DNA of 64,000 nucleotides from JAPPLB01 sp965218555 (GCA_965218555.1 OZ244625.1:1860001-1924000), one strand, 5' to 3'; shown: positions 23,891 to 33,285, numbered from the stretch's first letter. Notes: a model not told the origin generated them from the sequence alone. Made by a program: numbers and translations.

Positions 23891-26147
23891 GGCGCTGAAC
23901 GTCCTGCACGGCAACGGATTGGTGCATGGCGATGTCAGCCCTCGCAACATGATCGTCTCCGGGACTGACTTGGTGCTGACCGACTACGACTGCGTGACGA
24001 AGGTCGGCGAGCGGGCGGCCGCGCCGGGCACTGCTCTGTACTGCTCGCCCTCCTATCTCGAAGGCCGAGACGCCGCGCCGTCCGACGACATCTATGCGCT
24101 GGCCGCAAGCTTTTTCCAGGTACTGTTCGAGAAGGAACCGTTTCAATACGACGGCATTCGGGCGAAGGAACGCGGACTGAACTGGGACGGGGTGGAGCGT
24201 GACGAATACCCGATCTTGGCCGCTTTCCTGGACCGGGCCACCGACCCGGATCCGGAGAAGCATTTCGCTACGGCGGCGGATGCGCTGGCGGCCTTGGTCG
24301 GGTCCGTTCCTGCCGAACCGTCGACGGCCGCAACATCGGTAGTCGAGATATCCGAGCGAACCGAAAACGAAGTGCCCTGGCTGAAGTCCCTACTGCAATC
24401 CTATCCCGGTTCGCTATGGGGCAACAGCGAAACGCGCGGCCTGGACACCGACTTTGCCGCTCAAACCTACGTTGCGACCAATCTGGAGGAGGTGCTTTAC
24501 TGCGACATCGTGGATCGGCGGGTTCGCCTGGTCGTCCTCTGTGGGAATGCCGGCGACGGCAAGACCGCCCTGCTTCAACACCTTGCCAAGAGCCTCGACT
24601 TGGGTGACCAGACGTCAGAGACGCGTATTCTGGAAGGGAATCCGGACAACGATCTGACCGTGCGCATGAATCTCGACGGGTCGGCGTCCTGGAGGGGCCG
24701 TTCCGCCGACGATCTGCTGGACGAATTCCTGGCGCCGTTCCAGAAAGGCCGGCCGAGCGAGGACATCGTTTATCTGCTGGCGATCAACGACGGCCGTCTG
24801 TTGGAGTGGATCGAAAGCGTTGAAGAACGCCGGGGTGAAACGCCGCTGACAAAGGACCTTACCGACTTTCTCGAGGGTCAAGCTCCACCTTCCGACTCTC
24901 ACATCCGGTTTGTCGACCTGAATCAGCGCTCGCTGGTGGGCGGTGTCGCAGAGAATGGGAAGGATGGGAAGACTATCGACACCGGCTTTCTCGATCGTTT
25001 GGTGGACAGCTTGTACGGCGGAGAACGCGCAGCCGACATCTGGATGCCCTGTCAGACGTGCTCAGCCCAGGAGCGCTGCGAGGTTTTTCGAGCAACGAGG
25101 ACGTTCGGTCCTGACAGACTCGCAAACGGGGTGGTTCGCAACCGTGCCCGACAACGGTTGTTCGAGGCGCTGCAAGCCGTTCACCTGCGAGGCGAAACGC
25201 ACATCACGATCCGCGAGCTGCGGTCCGCGCTGGTCTACATCCTGTTCGGCATTCACTTCTGCCACGACTACCACGAAGGAGATAATGGTTCCGAATCGCC
25301 AATATGGCAGTCCTATTCGGAGCGCGCCTTTTCGCCCGCGTCGTTCGCACGGCAGGGGGAAGTGCTTCGGGAACTGGCGCGCTTCGACCCGTCCCTCGAG
25401 GCGCACCCCCGGATAGACCGAAACTTGCTGCACCCGCCGTCCACCGACGATGACAGAGACCTTCCCCGCTACGGCGAGTTGTCTTTGGCAGAGGCGCGTC
25501 GGCGCGCCTATTTCGAGTGGCCGGCGGAAGAGGCAAAACGATTGACTGGCGACCCATATGCGCCGGACTTGGCCTGGGGGCCTCACCTGCGTGAGTTCGG
25601 CAATCTTGCCGTCAACGACGATCCCGAGGAGCTGACCAAGCGCCTTTGCTGCGGCATCTCCCGTCTTGAAACCCTCCCGCCGGAGGCATTGGATCGACCC
25701 GGCGCCGTGCCGCTGAAAATTTCGCCGCGGACGCCTACCGAGACGGCGTTCTGGGTCGAGAAATCCGTCCGTGACTTCCGCCTCGAAGCCGATACGATCG
25801 GCGGAGAGGGGCTGGATCGGCTCCATCGACAAGCGTTCCTGATCTACCGTTACAGCGATGGGCGCGAAGAGCCCCTGCGCCTCGGCGCCGAGTTGTTTCA
25901 CCTGCTGCTGGAACTCAGCGACGGCTATCAGTTGGGCGATGCCGCGACAGACGACACCTTCGCGCACCTCTCCATCTTCGTACAGAGACTGGTCCAGGAA
26001 GATCATCGCCGAATGTTCGCCTGGAACCCCATGCGCGAGGACACGATCTTCGAGGTTGCGGCGAGAATCGACGATACGGGGTCGGATCCGCGGCAATGCA
26101 TGGCGATTGAGCCGCTTGAGCAGCCGGGAGAGCCGCATGCCGAATAG
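23778..26147 (+). CDS. Kinase catalytic loop plus P-loop ATPase, C-terminal part of gene A
   Basis: Biologically meaningful sequence starts about residue 28 (ALARRWLRDACEALNVLHG). It completes the second kinase: HGDVSPRN at about 50-57 and DYD in place of DFG near 70, so catalytic Asp residues are present. After a linker comes a STAND/AAA-like P-loop ATPase with GNAGDGKT at 256-263 and a Cys cluster CQTCSAQERC near 430. The first 27 codons are probably shadow sequence of the other frame. Stop 26147 overlaps gene B by 11 bases. Partners and role are inferred: sensing and signalling in phage defence. Confidence 0.8.
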   Translation: MRASRSASTPACFGSRRKTWVKRRAKALARRWLRDACEALNVLHGNGLVHGDVSPRNMIVSGTDLVLTDYDCVTKVGERAAAPGTALYCSPSYLEGRDAAPSDDIYALAASFFQVLFEKEPFQYDGIRAKERGLNWDGVERDEYPILAAFLDRATDPDPEKHFATAADALAALVGSVPAEPSTAATSVVEISERTENEVPWLKSLLQSYPGSLWGNSETRGLDTDFAAQTYVATNLEEVLYCDIVDRRVRLVVLCGNAGDGKTALLQHLAKSLDLGDQTSETRILEGNPDNDLTVRMNLDGSASWRGRSADDLLDEFLAPFQKGRPSEDIVYLLAINDGRLLEWIESVEERRGETPLTKDLTDFLEGQAPPSDSHIRFVDLNQRSLVGGVAENGKDGKTIDTGFLDRLVDSLYGGERAADIWMPCQTCSAQERCEVFRATRTFGPDRLANGVVRNRARQRLFEALQAVHLRGETHITIRELRSALVYILFGIHFCHDYHEGDNGSESPIWQSYSERAFSPASFARQGEVLRELARFDPSLEAHPRIDRNLLHPPSTDDDRDLPRYGELSLAEARRRAYFEWPAEEAKRLTGDPYAPDLAWGPHLREFGNLAVNDDPEELTKRLCCGISRLETLPPEALDRPGAVPLKISPRTPTETAFWVEKSVRDFRLEADTIGGEGLDRLHRQAFLIYRYSDGREEPLRLGAELFHLLLELSDGYQLGDAATDDTFAHLSIFVQRLVQEDHRRMFAWNPMREDTIFEVAARIDDTGSDPRQCMAIEPLEQPGEPHAE

Positions 26148-27942
26148 CGCCCGCGCCATTGTCCAGGACGTGCTCCCCCGGCGCATGGCCGAGGAGATAT
26201 GGTCGGCGCAGTACGACAAGGTATTGCCGATCACGTTTAACGCGTTCGAGCTCTCGGCTGTCCTGCCGGCCGTGTTCTACATGTTCCGATTCGGACATCG
26301 CCGCGGCCGCGGCGAGTTTCTCAAGACCTTTGCGCCGGACGGCGGTACCGTCCGGGAGCAAAGGCAGGCTGCGACCGTAGAACGGGTCGCCGAGAAGCTG
26401 GCTTCCAGCCCCGATCTCGACGGTTTCGACGGCGCGGTGGAACAAGCGATCCTTGGTGACCTGTTGCTCTGCTTTTGTTTGGAAAATTCCAAGCACGATC
26501 TTGGCAGGGACAAGCAGCTCCAGCGGGTCGCGCCGGCCCACTACATGGCGAGCTGCGTCGATCTCCCCGAGAGAGTGGCAGACCTTCGTTTCGTGCCGGA
26601 GATGATCGTGGCGATGCTGGCGGATCAGAATGGTGACCACGTCGAGCCGAACGGCGCTAGGGACCGTACATGGTTTGCCGTCGCAAAAGGCCACGAGGAG
26701 AACCTGCTGCTCAAGGCGTTCAGTCATGGCGTCGAACGGGCCGGACATGTCGCCGACATGGCGTTGGACAAGTTTGACGACCGGAGTGAAGACATCGGAA
26801 TCGATCAGTTGTTGATGATCCGACTCGCCCAACGATTGGGCGCCGCGCCGGACAGGATTCGGGGCAAGGGAAGCCCTCAAATCTCGAATCAGCGCCCCAT
26901 CGCGGAGACCGCGGCGCGAGATTTCTCCGAAGACATTCGCCGCTTTGTCCGCTCGTACTCGGATGTAATCCCACGGCATGCCTTCGTGGACATGCTCGAG
27001 GCCTGTATCGCGACGGGCATGACGGCGGTTCTCACCAGCGTCGTCGAGATGCTTTTCGAATGGGCCGAGACCGGAGAAATCACCGAACGGCGGTGCCAGC
27101 AACCGGCGAGCATCTTTGTCGATTGCTCCAACGGCGTCGATGGCCGGCTGCGGAGTCTGGCCGAACAATCCCTGGATGACCTGATGCGGCGCGTCGAGCG
27201 CGTTCCCGAGATCCTGATGATGCTGCGGCTGCTGGATTATGCGGCGAGGGACAACAGGAAGATCAAGAAACAGAAACTTTCGACCCGCCCGTACGCCACG
27301 AAATGGCTCAACCTGCTCGGCGAGTTGCTTCATGAGCGCCACGATGAAGCCCCGTTCGTTCACCGCCAGATGGATGAATACAGCGAAAAGCTGGCGGATG
27401 CCTTGGCCGAAGGCTATCCGGAGGCGGCGGAGATGTTACGCAACGAGCGCAGCGAGCGGAACTCGATCAAGCGCCTCGCCGCGGCGTTGACGCCGCTCCT
27501 GGGATCGAATGCGCGAGGCGACACCATTGCGATGATCGACTCGACGCTGAATATCGGACGGCCAAACGGACTGGCGCGCAAGCGAAAGACCACCCGCGGC
27601 GCCCAGATGGCCGGAAGCGGAAGGATACAGCGGGAAGTCCGGTCACTGGTCTTCACCGACTCGGTCCTGGACTATCTGGTGCATCTTCACCTCCTTAAGA
27701 GCGGCAATAGGCCAGGGATCCGACGGCTTTCCTTGAGGAAGTTCCTGGACATCATCCGGGAACGCTACGGATTTTATGTCGATGCGGCACCCCCGCACAT
27801 GTCGGTCTCCAACGAGCTTCTCCAATCGAACCGGATGATTCTGGAACGCCGCTTGCGGGATCTCGGACTTCTCGTTGGCGTCAATGACGCCGAGGCCATG
27901 AAACGGCTACAGCCTCGCTTCCCGCTCCAGGGGGAAGACTGA
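26137..27942 (+). CDS. Unknown 601-aa protein of the defence module (gene B; MAD7-like by position)
   Basis: I recognise no catalytic motif. It is mostly helical and soluble, with a Cys-containing helix (LGDLLLCFCLENSKHD, about 110) and a basic stretch (GLARKRKTTRGAQ) near 480. ATG 26137 overlaps the end of gene A, and GGGAGAG precedes it. The stop is one base before gene C's ATG, so A, B and C form one transcript. The analogy with MAD7 rests only on gene order and size. The frame is intact, unlike those of both neighbours. Confidence 0.75.
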   Translation: MPNSARAIVQDVLPRRMAEEIWSAQYDKVLPITFNAFELSAVLPAVFYMFRFGHRRGRGEFLKTFAPDGGTVREQRQAATVERVAEKLASSPDLDGFDGAVEQAILGDLLLCFCLENSKHDLGRDKQLQRVAPAHYMASCVDLPERVADLRFVPEMIVAMLADQNGDHVEPNGARDRTWFAVAKGHEENLLLKAFSHGVERAGHVADMALDKFDDRSEDIGIDQLLMIRLAQRLGAAPDRIRGKGSPQISNQRPIAETAARDFSEDIRRFVRSYSDVIPRHAFVDMLEACIATGMTAVLTSVVEMLFEWAETGEITERRCQQPASIFVDCSNGVDGRLRSLAEQSLDDLMRRVERVPEILMMLRLLDYAARDNRKIKKQKLSTRPYATKWLNLLGELLHERHDEAPFVHRQMDEYSEKLADALAEGYPEAAEMLRNERSERNSIKRLAAALTPLLGSNARGDTIAMIDSTLNIGRPNGLARKRKTTRGAQMAGSGRIQREVRSLVFTDSVLDYLVHLHLLKSGNRPGIRRLSLRKFLDIIRERYGFYVDAAPPHMSVSNELLQSNRMILERRLRDLGLLVGVNDAEAMKRLQPRFPLQGED

Positions 27943-27943
27943 C

Positions 27944-30094
27944 ATGGAATGGACCAATCTCCATGGGCGGCTGCTCGCGGAAGCATTCGAGAGCCTGCTC
28001 GGGGATTCCCAACCCGGAACCATGGCCTTCGTGCGCTGCCTAACGCCAGATGTGATCGAAGCGCTGGGGGCGGACAACTCCTTTGCGCCCGCCGGCTGGC
28101 AGGTTCTGCGGGTCGCGGACGAGGACAATGCCGAGAAACGGACCATCACTGCGGATCGGGCTGTCGAGACACGAGAGGCCAAAGGCGAAGCCGTTTTGCT
28201 TCTGGTCGATACCGAACGCGCCGGCGCTGGCATGGACGGCATCTACAGCGCCGCCCGGGAGGTGGATGAATCCGCATTGTTCCAGAAGGCGCAGCGTCGA
28301 GTGGGCGGCGAGATCACACGGAGGCTCTCCGCGGCAAGCCGCCGCTACGCGGAGCAGGCGATCAAGAAGGCGCGGGGGCGAGGAGGACTGCACGCCGTGT
28401 CGCGATGGGCGGAGTTCGACTTTCTTTGCCGGGTCGCGGCGGGCGGCAAATCCCCGGGCGCATATCTGCATCTGCTCGGTCTGTGGCCCATCCGGGATTC
28501 CGATGATGCCGATGCGTTCAACAACGATCTGAACACCTCGCGCATGTTCGTGGACCGCCTGCTGGGCGCAGCCGGCGCCAGTCTCGCTCCGGCCGCGCGC
28601 ATCGAGGCTGTACGGCTGGATCGGAGTTCGGAGCGGGAGAGCGGCGACCTGGAGCGTTTCCTCCATTCCGTGGATACGAAACCGTTGCTCGCCGCGTTGG
28701 AGAGGCTCGTCGAAAACGAGGATCTATGGATCGGCGCGCTGCGAACCGAGCCGCCGGCGCAGTCGATCCGGGGCATCGAGCTTACCCCCTGGCGAAACCG
28801 GAACGGGACCATCGCCAGGTGGTCCGGCTTGGTCGAGGACAAGGATGGGGAGGCGGAGAAGCCGCCCGCCCTCGTCTTGAGGCCGGACGCGGACCGGAGC
28901 GGCCGCTATTCGACCTTGGAGGTCAGGTGGAAGGCCGACCCGGCTCACCTCGAGAAGAATGCGGCCGAATACCGCGTCATCGTCCAAACCACTCAGGACG
29001 AGGAACTTGCCTCTTCTAAGGAGATCCCCCACTCCGCGCGGAAAGGGGGAGAGAAATGCCGGTTCAGCAACGATGATTTCTCGTTGCTCCCCGAGGACGC
29101 GCTGCTACCGGCCGAGGTGGTGGTCGAGGTCGTCGGCAACGACGCGATAGAACGCCAGAAGAGCGAGGAGTTCTTCATTCGCTTTGGAGAGCCCACGACG
29201 CCAGTGGTCGTCGGGGTCGGCGCGAAAGTTCGGACGTTCAGCGATGGTCTTGCCGAGCTCGGAAACCGCGAGGCCGTCTCGAAGATTACGTCGGCTCCTT
29301 CGGTTACCGTTGATTCCAAGGGCTACGTTCTGTTGCGAACGCCGGTCGAGCAGGGAAGACGAAAGAGCTTTCGGGTCTTTCGGCCCTCGCTGATCGCCGA
29401 GGTTGAAAAGCAGTGGATCGAGAGACAGGGCGAGATCGGCCGCTGGAGGGTCAAGGTGCGGGGTTCCGGGAACCGCGCCGGCGCCGCGGAGTTCGAGCCG
29501 TTCGAAGGTGGCGATGGTGAAGCATGGACGCGGGCGGCGGCGGCGAGCCGCAGTCTGGCCGGACGCTTCAAGGAGGGTGGCGGAGTCAGTCAGGTGTACG
29601 ACGAGACGGCCGGGACATTCCGCACCGTCCAGGATTATCTACGGGCCTGGACCGTGCTTATGGGAACCGGTGATCCTTCGCTCGCTCTTTTCAACACCGT
29701 GGAAGTACAGTCGCTGTCCGGGCGCACCATCGGCCTCGTCGTCCTACCGGCCCATCCGCTGCGGGTGGCGTGGCAGGCTGCATACGACAATCTCGTGCTC
29801 TATACCGCGTTCGAGCAAAAGCAGAGCGCCAAGGACATCCGTAATGAGTTCGCCGGTCTGGACGGCGCCATGTTCCCGGCCTTCCTCCCGAATCCGGCCG
29901 GGGGAGCGTTCGTCTTTGCCGATACCCTCGGTTTTCATGCGGTGGGAATGGTGCCCGATGCGGACAAGGAGCCGAAGGCGGCGGTGGCGGTCCTGGCCCG
30001 CGCCTTGGGGGACAGCGAAGCGGTGGACGCCGCGCCGACCGTGGGCAGCCAGAGCGCCAAGGTGTTGGGGAACGAGATTGTCAAATACTTGTAG
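27944..30094 (+). CDS. Gene C, N-terminal part, ending at an in-frame TAG (MAD8/DptH-like)
   Basis: 716 aa with no clear enzyme motif; charged, with alternating helical and beta-rich stretches. The TAG at 30092-30094 is followed, in the same frame and without gap, by coding-quality sequence (CHKTDDAAGNPVYASRLLHI), so this is the first third of a larger protein rather than a natural end. AGGGGGAAG precedes ATG 27944. With the two segments downstream it would make about 1,670 aa, close to the size of DptH-type and MAD8 proteins. Confidence 0.78.
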   Translation: MEWTNLHGRLLAEAFESLLGDSQPGTMAFVRCLTPDVIEALGADNSFAPAGWQVLRVADEDNAEKRTITADRAVETREAKGEAVLLLVDTERAGAGMDGIYSAAREVDESALFQKAQRRVGGEITRRLSAASRRYAEQAIKKARGRGGLHAVSRWAEFDFLCRVAAGGKSPGAYLHLLGLWPIRDSDDADAFNNDLNTSRMFVDRLLGAAGASLAPAARIEAVRLDRSSERESGDLERFLHSVDTKPLLAALERLVENEDLWIGALRTEPPAQSIRGIELTPWRNRNGTIARWSGLVEDKDGEAEKPPALVLRPDADRSGRYSTLEVRWKADPAHLEKNAAEYRVIVQTTQDEELASSKEIPHSARKGGEKCRFSNDDFSLLPEDALLPAEVVVEVVGNDAIERQKSEEFFIRFGEPTTPVVVGVGAKVRTFSDGLAELGNREAVSKITSAPSVTVDSKGYVLLRTPVEQGRRKSFRVFRPSLIAEVEKQWIERQGEIGRWRVKVRGSGNRAGAAEFEPFEGGDGEAWTRAAAASRSLAGRFKEGGGVSQVYDETAGTFRTVQDYLRAWTVLMGTGDPSLALFNTVEVQSLSGRTIGLVVLPAHPLRVAWQAAYDNLVLYTAFEQKQSAKDIRNEFAGLDGAMFPAFLPNPAGGAFVFADTLGFHAVGMVPDADKEPKAAVAVLARALGDSEAVDAAPTVGSQSAKVLGNEIVKYL

Positions 30095-30127
30095 TGCCAC
30101 AAGACCGACGATGCAGCCGGCAATCCC

Positions 30128-31921
30128 GTGTACGCGTCCCGGTTACTGCACATTCACGCGCTCCGGGCCGGTGACGGGCTGACCGTCGCTCGATCGCTCG
30201 GCGGCGTTCAGGAACACTACCGCCAAGACGACGAGAACGGCGAAGAGGATCGACCGGTCACTGCGCCTGCGTTCTCGCTGGAACTTTACCCCTCGGCCGA
30301 ACAACTCCGCGTCGCGGGACGGTTTATTGCGGAGGCGCGTGAGAAACGCCGTAGCGGCGCCGGTGTGCTGGCCGCCGAAGACCGCTGGATGCTGGAGTCC
30401 TTGAGTCTTCCGGGCGGTGTCAACATGCCCCGTCTGCGCTGGGCGCGCAAGGAGCGGCAGGACCCCGACACGGCGGCTCACCTGGCCATTGCATTCGACA
30501 CCTTCGAGTCCCGAGTCGTCGCCGGGGACGAAGCAGCAGTACAGAAGACCTCCGGGGCGTACCACGCCTTCGGTTTGCTGTCGTTTTATGAACGGAATTA
30601 TTCAAGCCGGCCTTCGCCTATTTGGGTCAGTGCTACACCCCCTGCGAAGGAAGGCGAAAAGCACCCGTCGCGCCGAACGCATACAGAAATGCTCGCGCGC
30701 CTCCAGATCGCCATGCAAGGGGCGGTTGCCCGCCACCTCGGTGCAGGAACAGGATCGCCCGTTTTGAAGACAGAGATCTCCCGCGAGAAAGCCGACAGCC
30801 TCGCGAAGCTGCACCGGCTCTGCGACTGGGTTGTCACGCTGGACCGCAACGCCGGCATCGAGTATTTCGACTCGCCTCAAGACAACCGGGAAATCTACGA
30901 CGCGTATGTCATCGACTGCGTGCCTGAGCGCGAAGACCTCGGTTGCCTCCAGTTGATTACCTCCACCGCGAATCTCGACGAGGTCCGCAACCTGCTGAAC
31001 AGTGCGCTTGATCAGATGGGGTTGAGCCGCAGCCGCCGCAACGCCGAGTTCCTTCTGGAGCACCTGAAGGCGCTCAGCGGCCGACTTGCCATTCGTCTTA
31101 CCGGCCACCGGTCGGCGACTTCGGAGTTGATTGCCCTGGCGGTGTCGCACGCCAACTGCCAGAGCGCTTCAGTGAACGACGACTGCTGGGTTTCGCTCGA
31201 GGACGGATTCATCGTTCCGATCGATGACGTTAGGGACCTGCTCCCGCCATTGGCTCGAAGCAAAGATCAAGACGAGAAAGGGTCTCGCCCGGATCTCATC
31301 TACGTCACCACGGCACCCCGCAAGGGCCTCGTCTTCGGGTTCATCGAAGTGAAGTACCGCCGCCATCTGCGCACTGCCCGGTCACCGGATATCCTTGAGC
31401 AAATCAACCGGCAAACCCAGGCGCTCCGCGAGCGATGGGACCAGTGCTACGGTCACGAAGAGGTGTGTTCCGCGTTCAGGGCCATTCGCCGCGCCAAGCT
31501 GGCCCGTGTGTTGCGCTTCTATGCCGACAAGGCGCACAGGCACTACCTGTCGGCGGAACGGCACAAGAAACTCCTTGACGAAGTCGATCGCATGATCGAG
31601 AGGGGTGAAGATTACACCTTGTCTGGGGCCGAGACGAACGACCGCGGTTGGGTGTTGTGCCCGGAATACGCTGGCCACCGTCCGTTGAAGATATCTCCCG
31701 ACAATTGGGGCACTCAGGTATTCCTATTCGGACCTGGTCTTCTACCCGACTCGGACTTCGGTGCTGAGCCGCCCCCCCCCCGAACCAGCGCGTCCACAAT
31801 CCACTGTCCACGCATCGGGGAGGGCGAGATCAAGGAGGCGGACCGAAACCTCTACGATCGGACGACAACAGGATGCCTGTTGACGCCGCGGACACCCCAA
31901 AATCCGATGCTGCAGGCGTAG
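30128..31921 (+). CDS. Gene C, middle part (between in-frame TAG and poly-C frame change)
   Basis: Nominal start GTG 30128, but it is in the same frame as 27944-30094 and meaningful sequence begins directly after the TAG (from 30095). It includes SRLLHIHALRAGDGLTVA near the start and a PD-(D/E)XK-like beta core near residues 390-415 (RPDLIYVTT...FGFIEVKYRR), which might be a nuclease-type fold. After the run of ten C at 31772-31781 the frame yields about 46 residues of unlikely sequence before a stop. The real continuation is in the -1 frame. Confidence 0.75.
   Translation: MYASRLLHIHALRAGDGLTVARSLGGVQEHYRQDDENGEEDRPVTAPAFSLELYPSAEQLRVAGRFIAEAREKRRSGAGVLAAEDRWMLESLSLPGGVNMPRLRWARKERQDPDTAAHLAIAFDTFESRVVAGDEAAVQKTSGAYHAFGLLSFYERNYSSRPSPIWVSATPPAKEGEKHPSRRTHTEMLARLQIAMQGAVARHLGAGTGSPVLKTEISREKADSLAKLHRLCDWVVTLDRNAGIEYFDSPQDNREIYDAYVIDCVPEREDLGCLQLITSTANLDEVRNLLNSALDQMGLSRSRRNAEFLLEHLKALSGRLAIRLTGHRSATSELIALAVSHANCQSASVNDDCWVSLEDGFIVPIDDVRDLLPPLARSKDQDEKGSRPDLIYVTTAPRKGLVFGFIEVKYRRHLRTARSPDILEQINRQTQALRERWDQCYGHEEVCSAFRAIRRAKLARVLRFYADKAHRHYLSAERHKKLLDEVDRMIERGEDYTLSGAETNDRGWVLCPEYAGHRPLKISPDNWGTQVFLFGPGLLPDSDFGAEPPPPRTSASTIHCPRIGEGEIKEADRNLYDRTTTGCLLTPRTPQNPMLQA
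31772..31781 (+). repeat. Homopolymer run of ten C at the frame joint of gene C
   Basis: Upstream codons and downstream codons are in different frames around this run. Adding one C (11) or removing two (8) would join them. It could be a phase-variation switch, a natural -1 slippage site, or a sequencing error in a homopolymer. Confidence 0.9.
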
Positions 31922-32967
31922 GACCGTCTGTCTGCCTGGGGGCGGACATCCTCACAGGCACCGACGTCCGCTGGCATCTTAAGGTGGATGGCAATCCGCA
32001 TCTCCTAATTGCCGGCCTGCCGGGCATGGGCAAGACTACCTGTCTGGTGAACCTGTGCAAGCAAATGGTCGGGGCGAACATTCAACCTGTCGTCTTTTCC
32101 TATCATCAGGACATCGACGAGAGACTTGAGGAGTCCGTCGGAGACATCCGCTTCGTCGACTTCGACGGACTTGGCTTCAACCCTCTGCGGGTGATCGACC
32201 GAAATGCGCGAATGGCGCATCTGGACGTTGCCGGGGCCATGCGGGACATCTTTACTGCCATCTATCCCGAGCTCGGGGACATTCAGGCAGACTGTGTTCG
32301 CAAAGCCATCAAGGAGAGCTTCGAAGAGGCCGGATGGGGTCCCGGAGATGCTCTTCCGGATGCTCTGGAACCGCGATTCAAGCGTTTCCTGGAGATTCTA
32401 CGCGCCGAGCCAAGACCGGACCGCGGGTTGCGCACATTGCTTGCGCGCCTGGGAGAGCTGGATGACTACGGTTTCTTCAACATTGGTGACGAATCCCGAG
32501 GCAACCTGTGGGAGAGCGAACGGCCGACCGTCATTCGCATTCACACCACCCAGAACGACAACTTGCAGCGGGCGGTCGCGTCCTTGGTGTTCTACGGGCT
32601 GTACAAGGATATGTTCCGCAGGGGAGTTCGGAAACGGATCACTCATGCCTTGGTTTTCGACGAAGCGCATCGCGCCGCCCGGCTGAAGCTCATTCCGACG
32701 ATGGCAAAAGAATGCCGCAAATACGGTATCTCGCTGGTATTGGCATCCCAGGAGGCACGTGATTTCGACACCTCTGTGTTCTCGGCCATTGCTAACTATC
32801 TCGTCCTCCGTTCAACGGACACGGATGCGACATTCCTCGTCAGAAATGTCTCGAACTCAAGGCAGGAGCGGACATTGATCGACAAGATCAAGCAAATGGA
32901 ACGGTTCAAAGCACTCTACTTCAGGGAAGGCCAGCGTCATCCGTCTCAAGTAGCCCTGTCAGCGTAA
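31873..32967 (+). CDS. Gene C, C-terminal part: HerA/DptH-type ATPase
   Basis: 364 aa. Walker A GLPGMGKT at 48-55, Walker B LVFDEAHR around 260-267 and the sensor-like LVLASQEARDFD near 290 place it in the HerA/FtsK group, like the C-terminal domain of DptH (DNA-phosphorothioation-dependent restriction) and MAD8. Upstream in this frame the reading is open back through the poly-C tract (NQRVHNPLSTHRGGRDQ), which looks like a natural linker. ATG 31873 may therefore be internal. The protein probably pumps or remodels DNA as the effector motor. Confidence 0.82.
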   Translation: MPVDAADTPKSDAAGVGPSVCLGADILTGTDVRWHLKVDGNPHLLIAGLPGMGKTTCLVNLCKQMVGANIQPVVFSYHQDIDERLEESVGDIRFVDFDGLGFNPLRVIDRNARMAHLDVAGAMRDIFTAIYPELGDIQADCVRKAIKESFEEAGWGPGDALPDALEPRFKRFLEILRAEPRPDRGLRTLLARLGELDDYGFFNIGDESRGNLWESERPTVIRIHTTQNDNLQRAVASLVFYGLYKDMFRRGVRKRITHALVFDEAHRAARLKLIPTMAKECRKYGISLVLASQEARDFDTSVFSAIANYLVLRSTDTDATFLVRNVSNSRQERTLIDKIKQMERFKALYFREGQRHPSQVALSA

Positions 32968-33121
32968 TTTTTGTGCACTCGGCGCGGTGATCAGGAACCT
33001 GAAATGACAAGATCCTTTTTCACCGACTACGGCGATGACGTCTTGCAGGAGTTAGGACAAAGGCGACTGCCGGGCTCCGGTGCTCGCCGCGGCAGGCTAG
33101 AATAGTGGCTTGGAGGAGTTG
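32968..33121. other. Spacer between defence module and backbone genes
   Basis: About 150 bases without a gene. A TAGAAT-like -10 at about 33098 may serve the small gene that follows. The right edge of the island presumably lies here. Confidence 0.35.
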
Positions 33122-33259
33122 ATGGCGGAGAACATCGACAAGCTGTACAGCGCCGAGAATCTCGGCAGCGGCACGTTCAACATCTCGAAACCCAAGCGCA
33201 AGCCCAAGAAACTGCGGCAGTCGCGTATAAAGAAGCCCCGCCGCCAGGCGCGCAAGTAA
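33122..33259 (+). CDS. Small highly basic protein (45 aa)
   Basis: MAENIDKLYSAENLGSGTFN, then a Lys/Arg/Pro-rich tail (about 18 basic residues in the last 25). TTGGAGGAG ends two bases before the ATG, a strong ribosome binding site. A perfect 15-bp hairpin follows 27 bases after the stop, so this is a compact single-gene unit. The basic tail suggests nucleic-acid or ribosome binding; no family is recognised. Confidence 0.65.
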   Translation: MAENIDKLYSAENLGSGTFNISKPKRKPKKLRQSRIKKPRRQARK

Positions 33260-33285
33260 GTCCAGGCGTCCCCAAGGGCGGAAAA

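Noticed and set aside
22145..32967. A complete Dnd/Dpt phosphorothioation system
   Set aside because: No dndA-E genes are present, and gene A's domain order (NERD-kinase-ATPase) does not match DptF as I know it.
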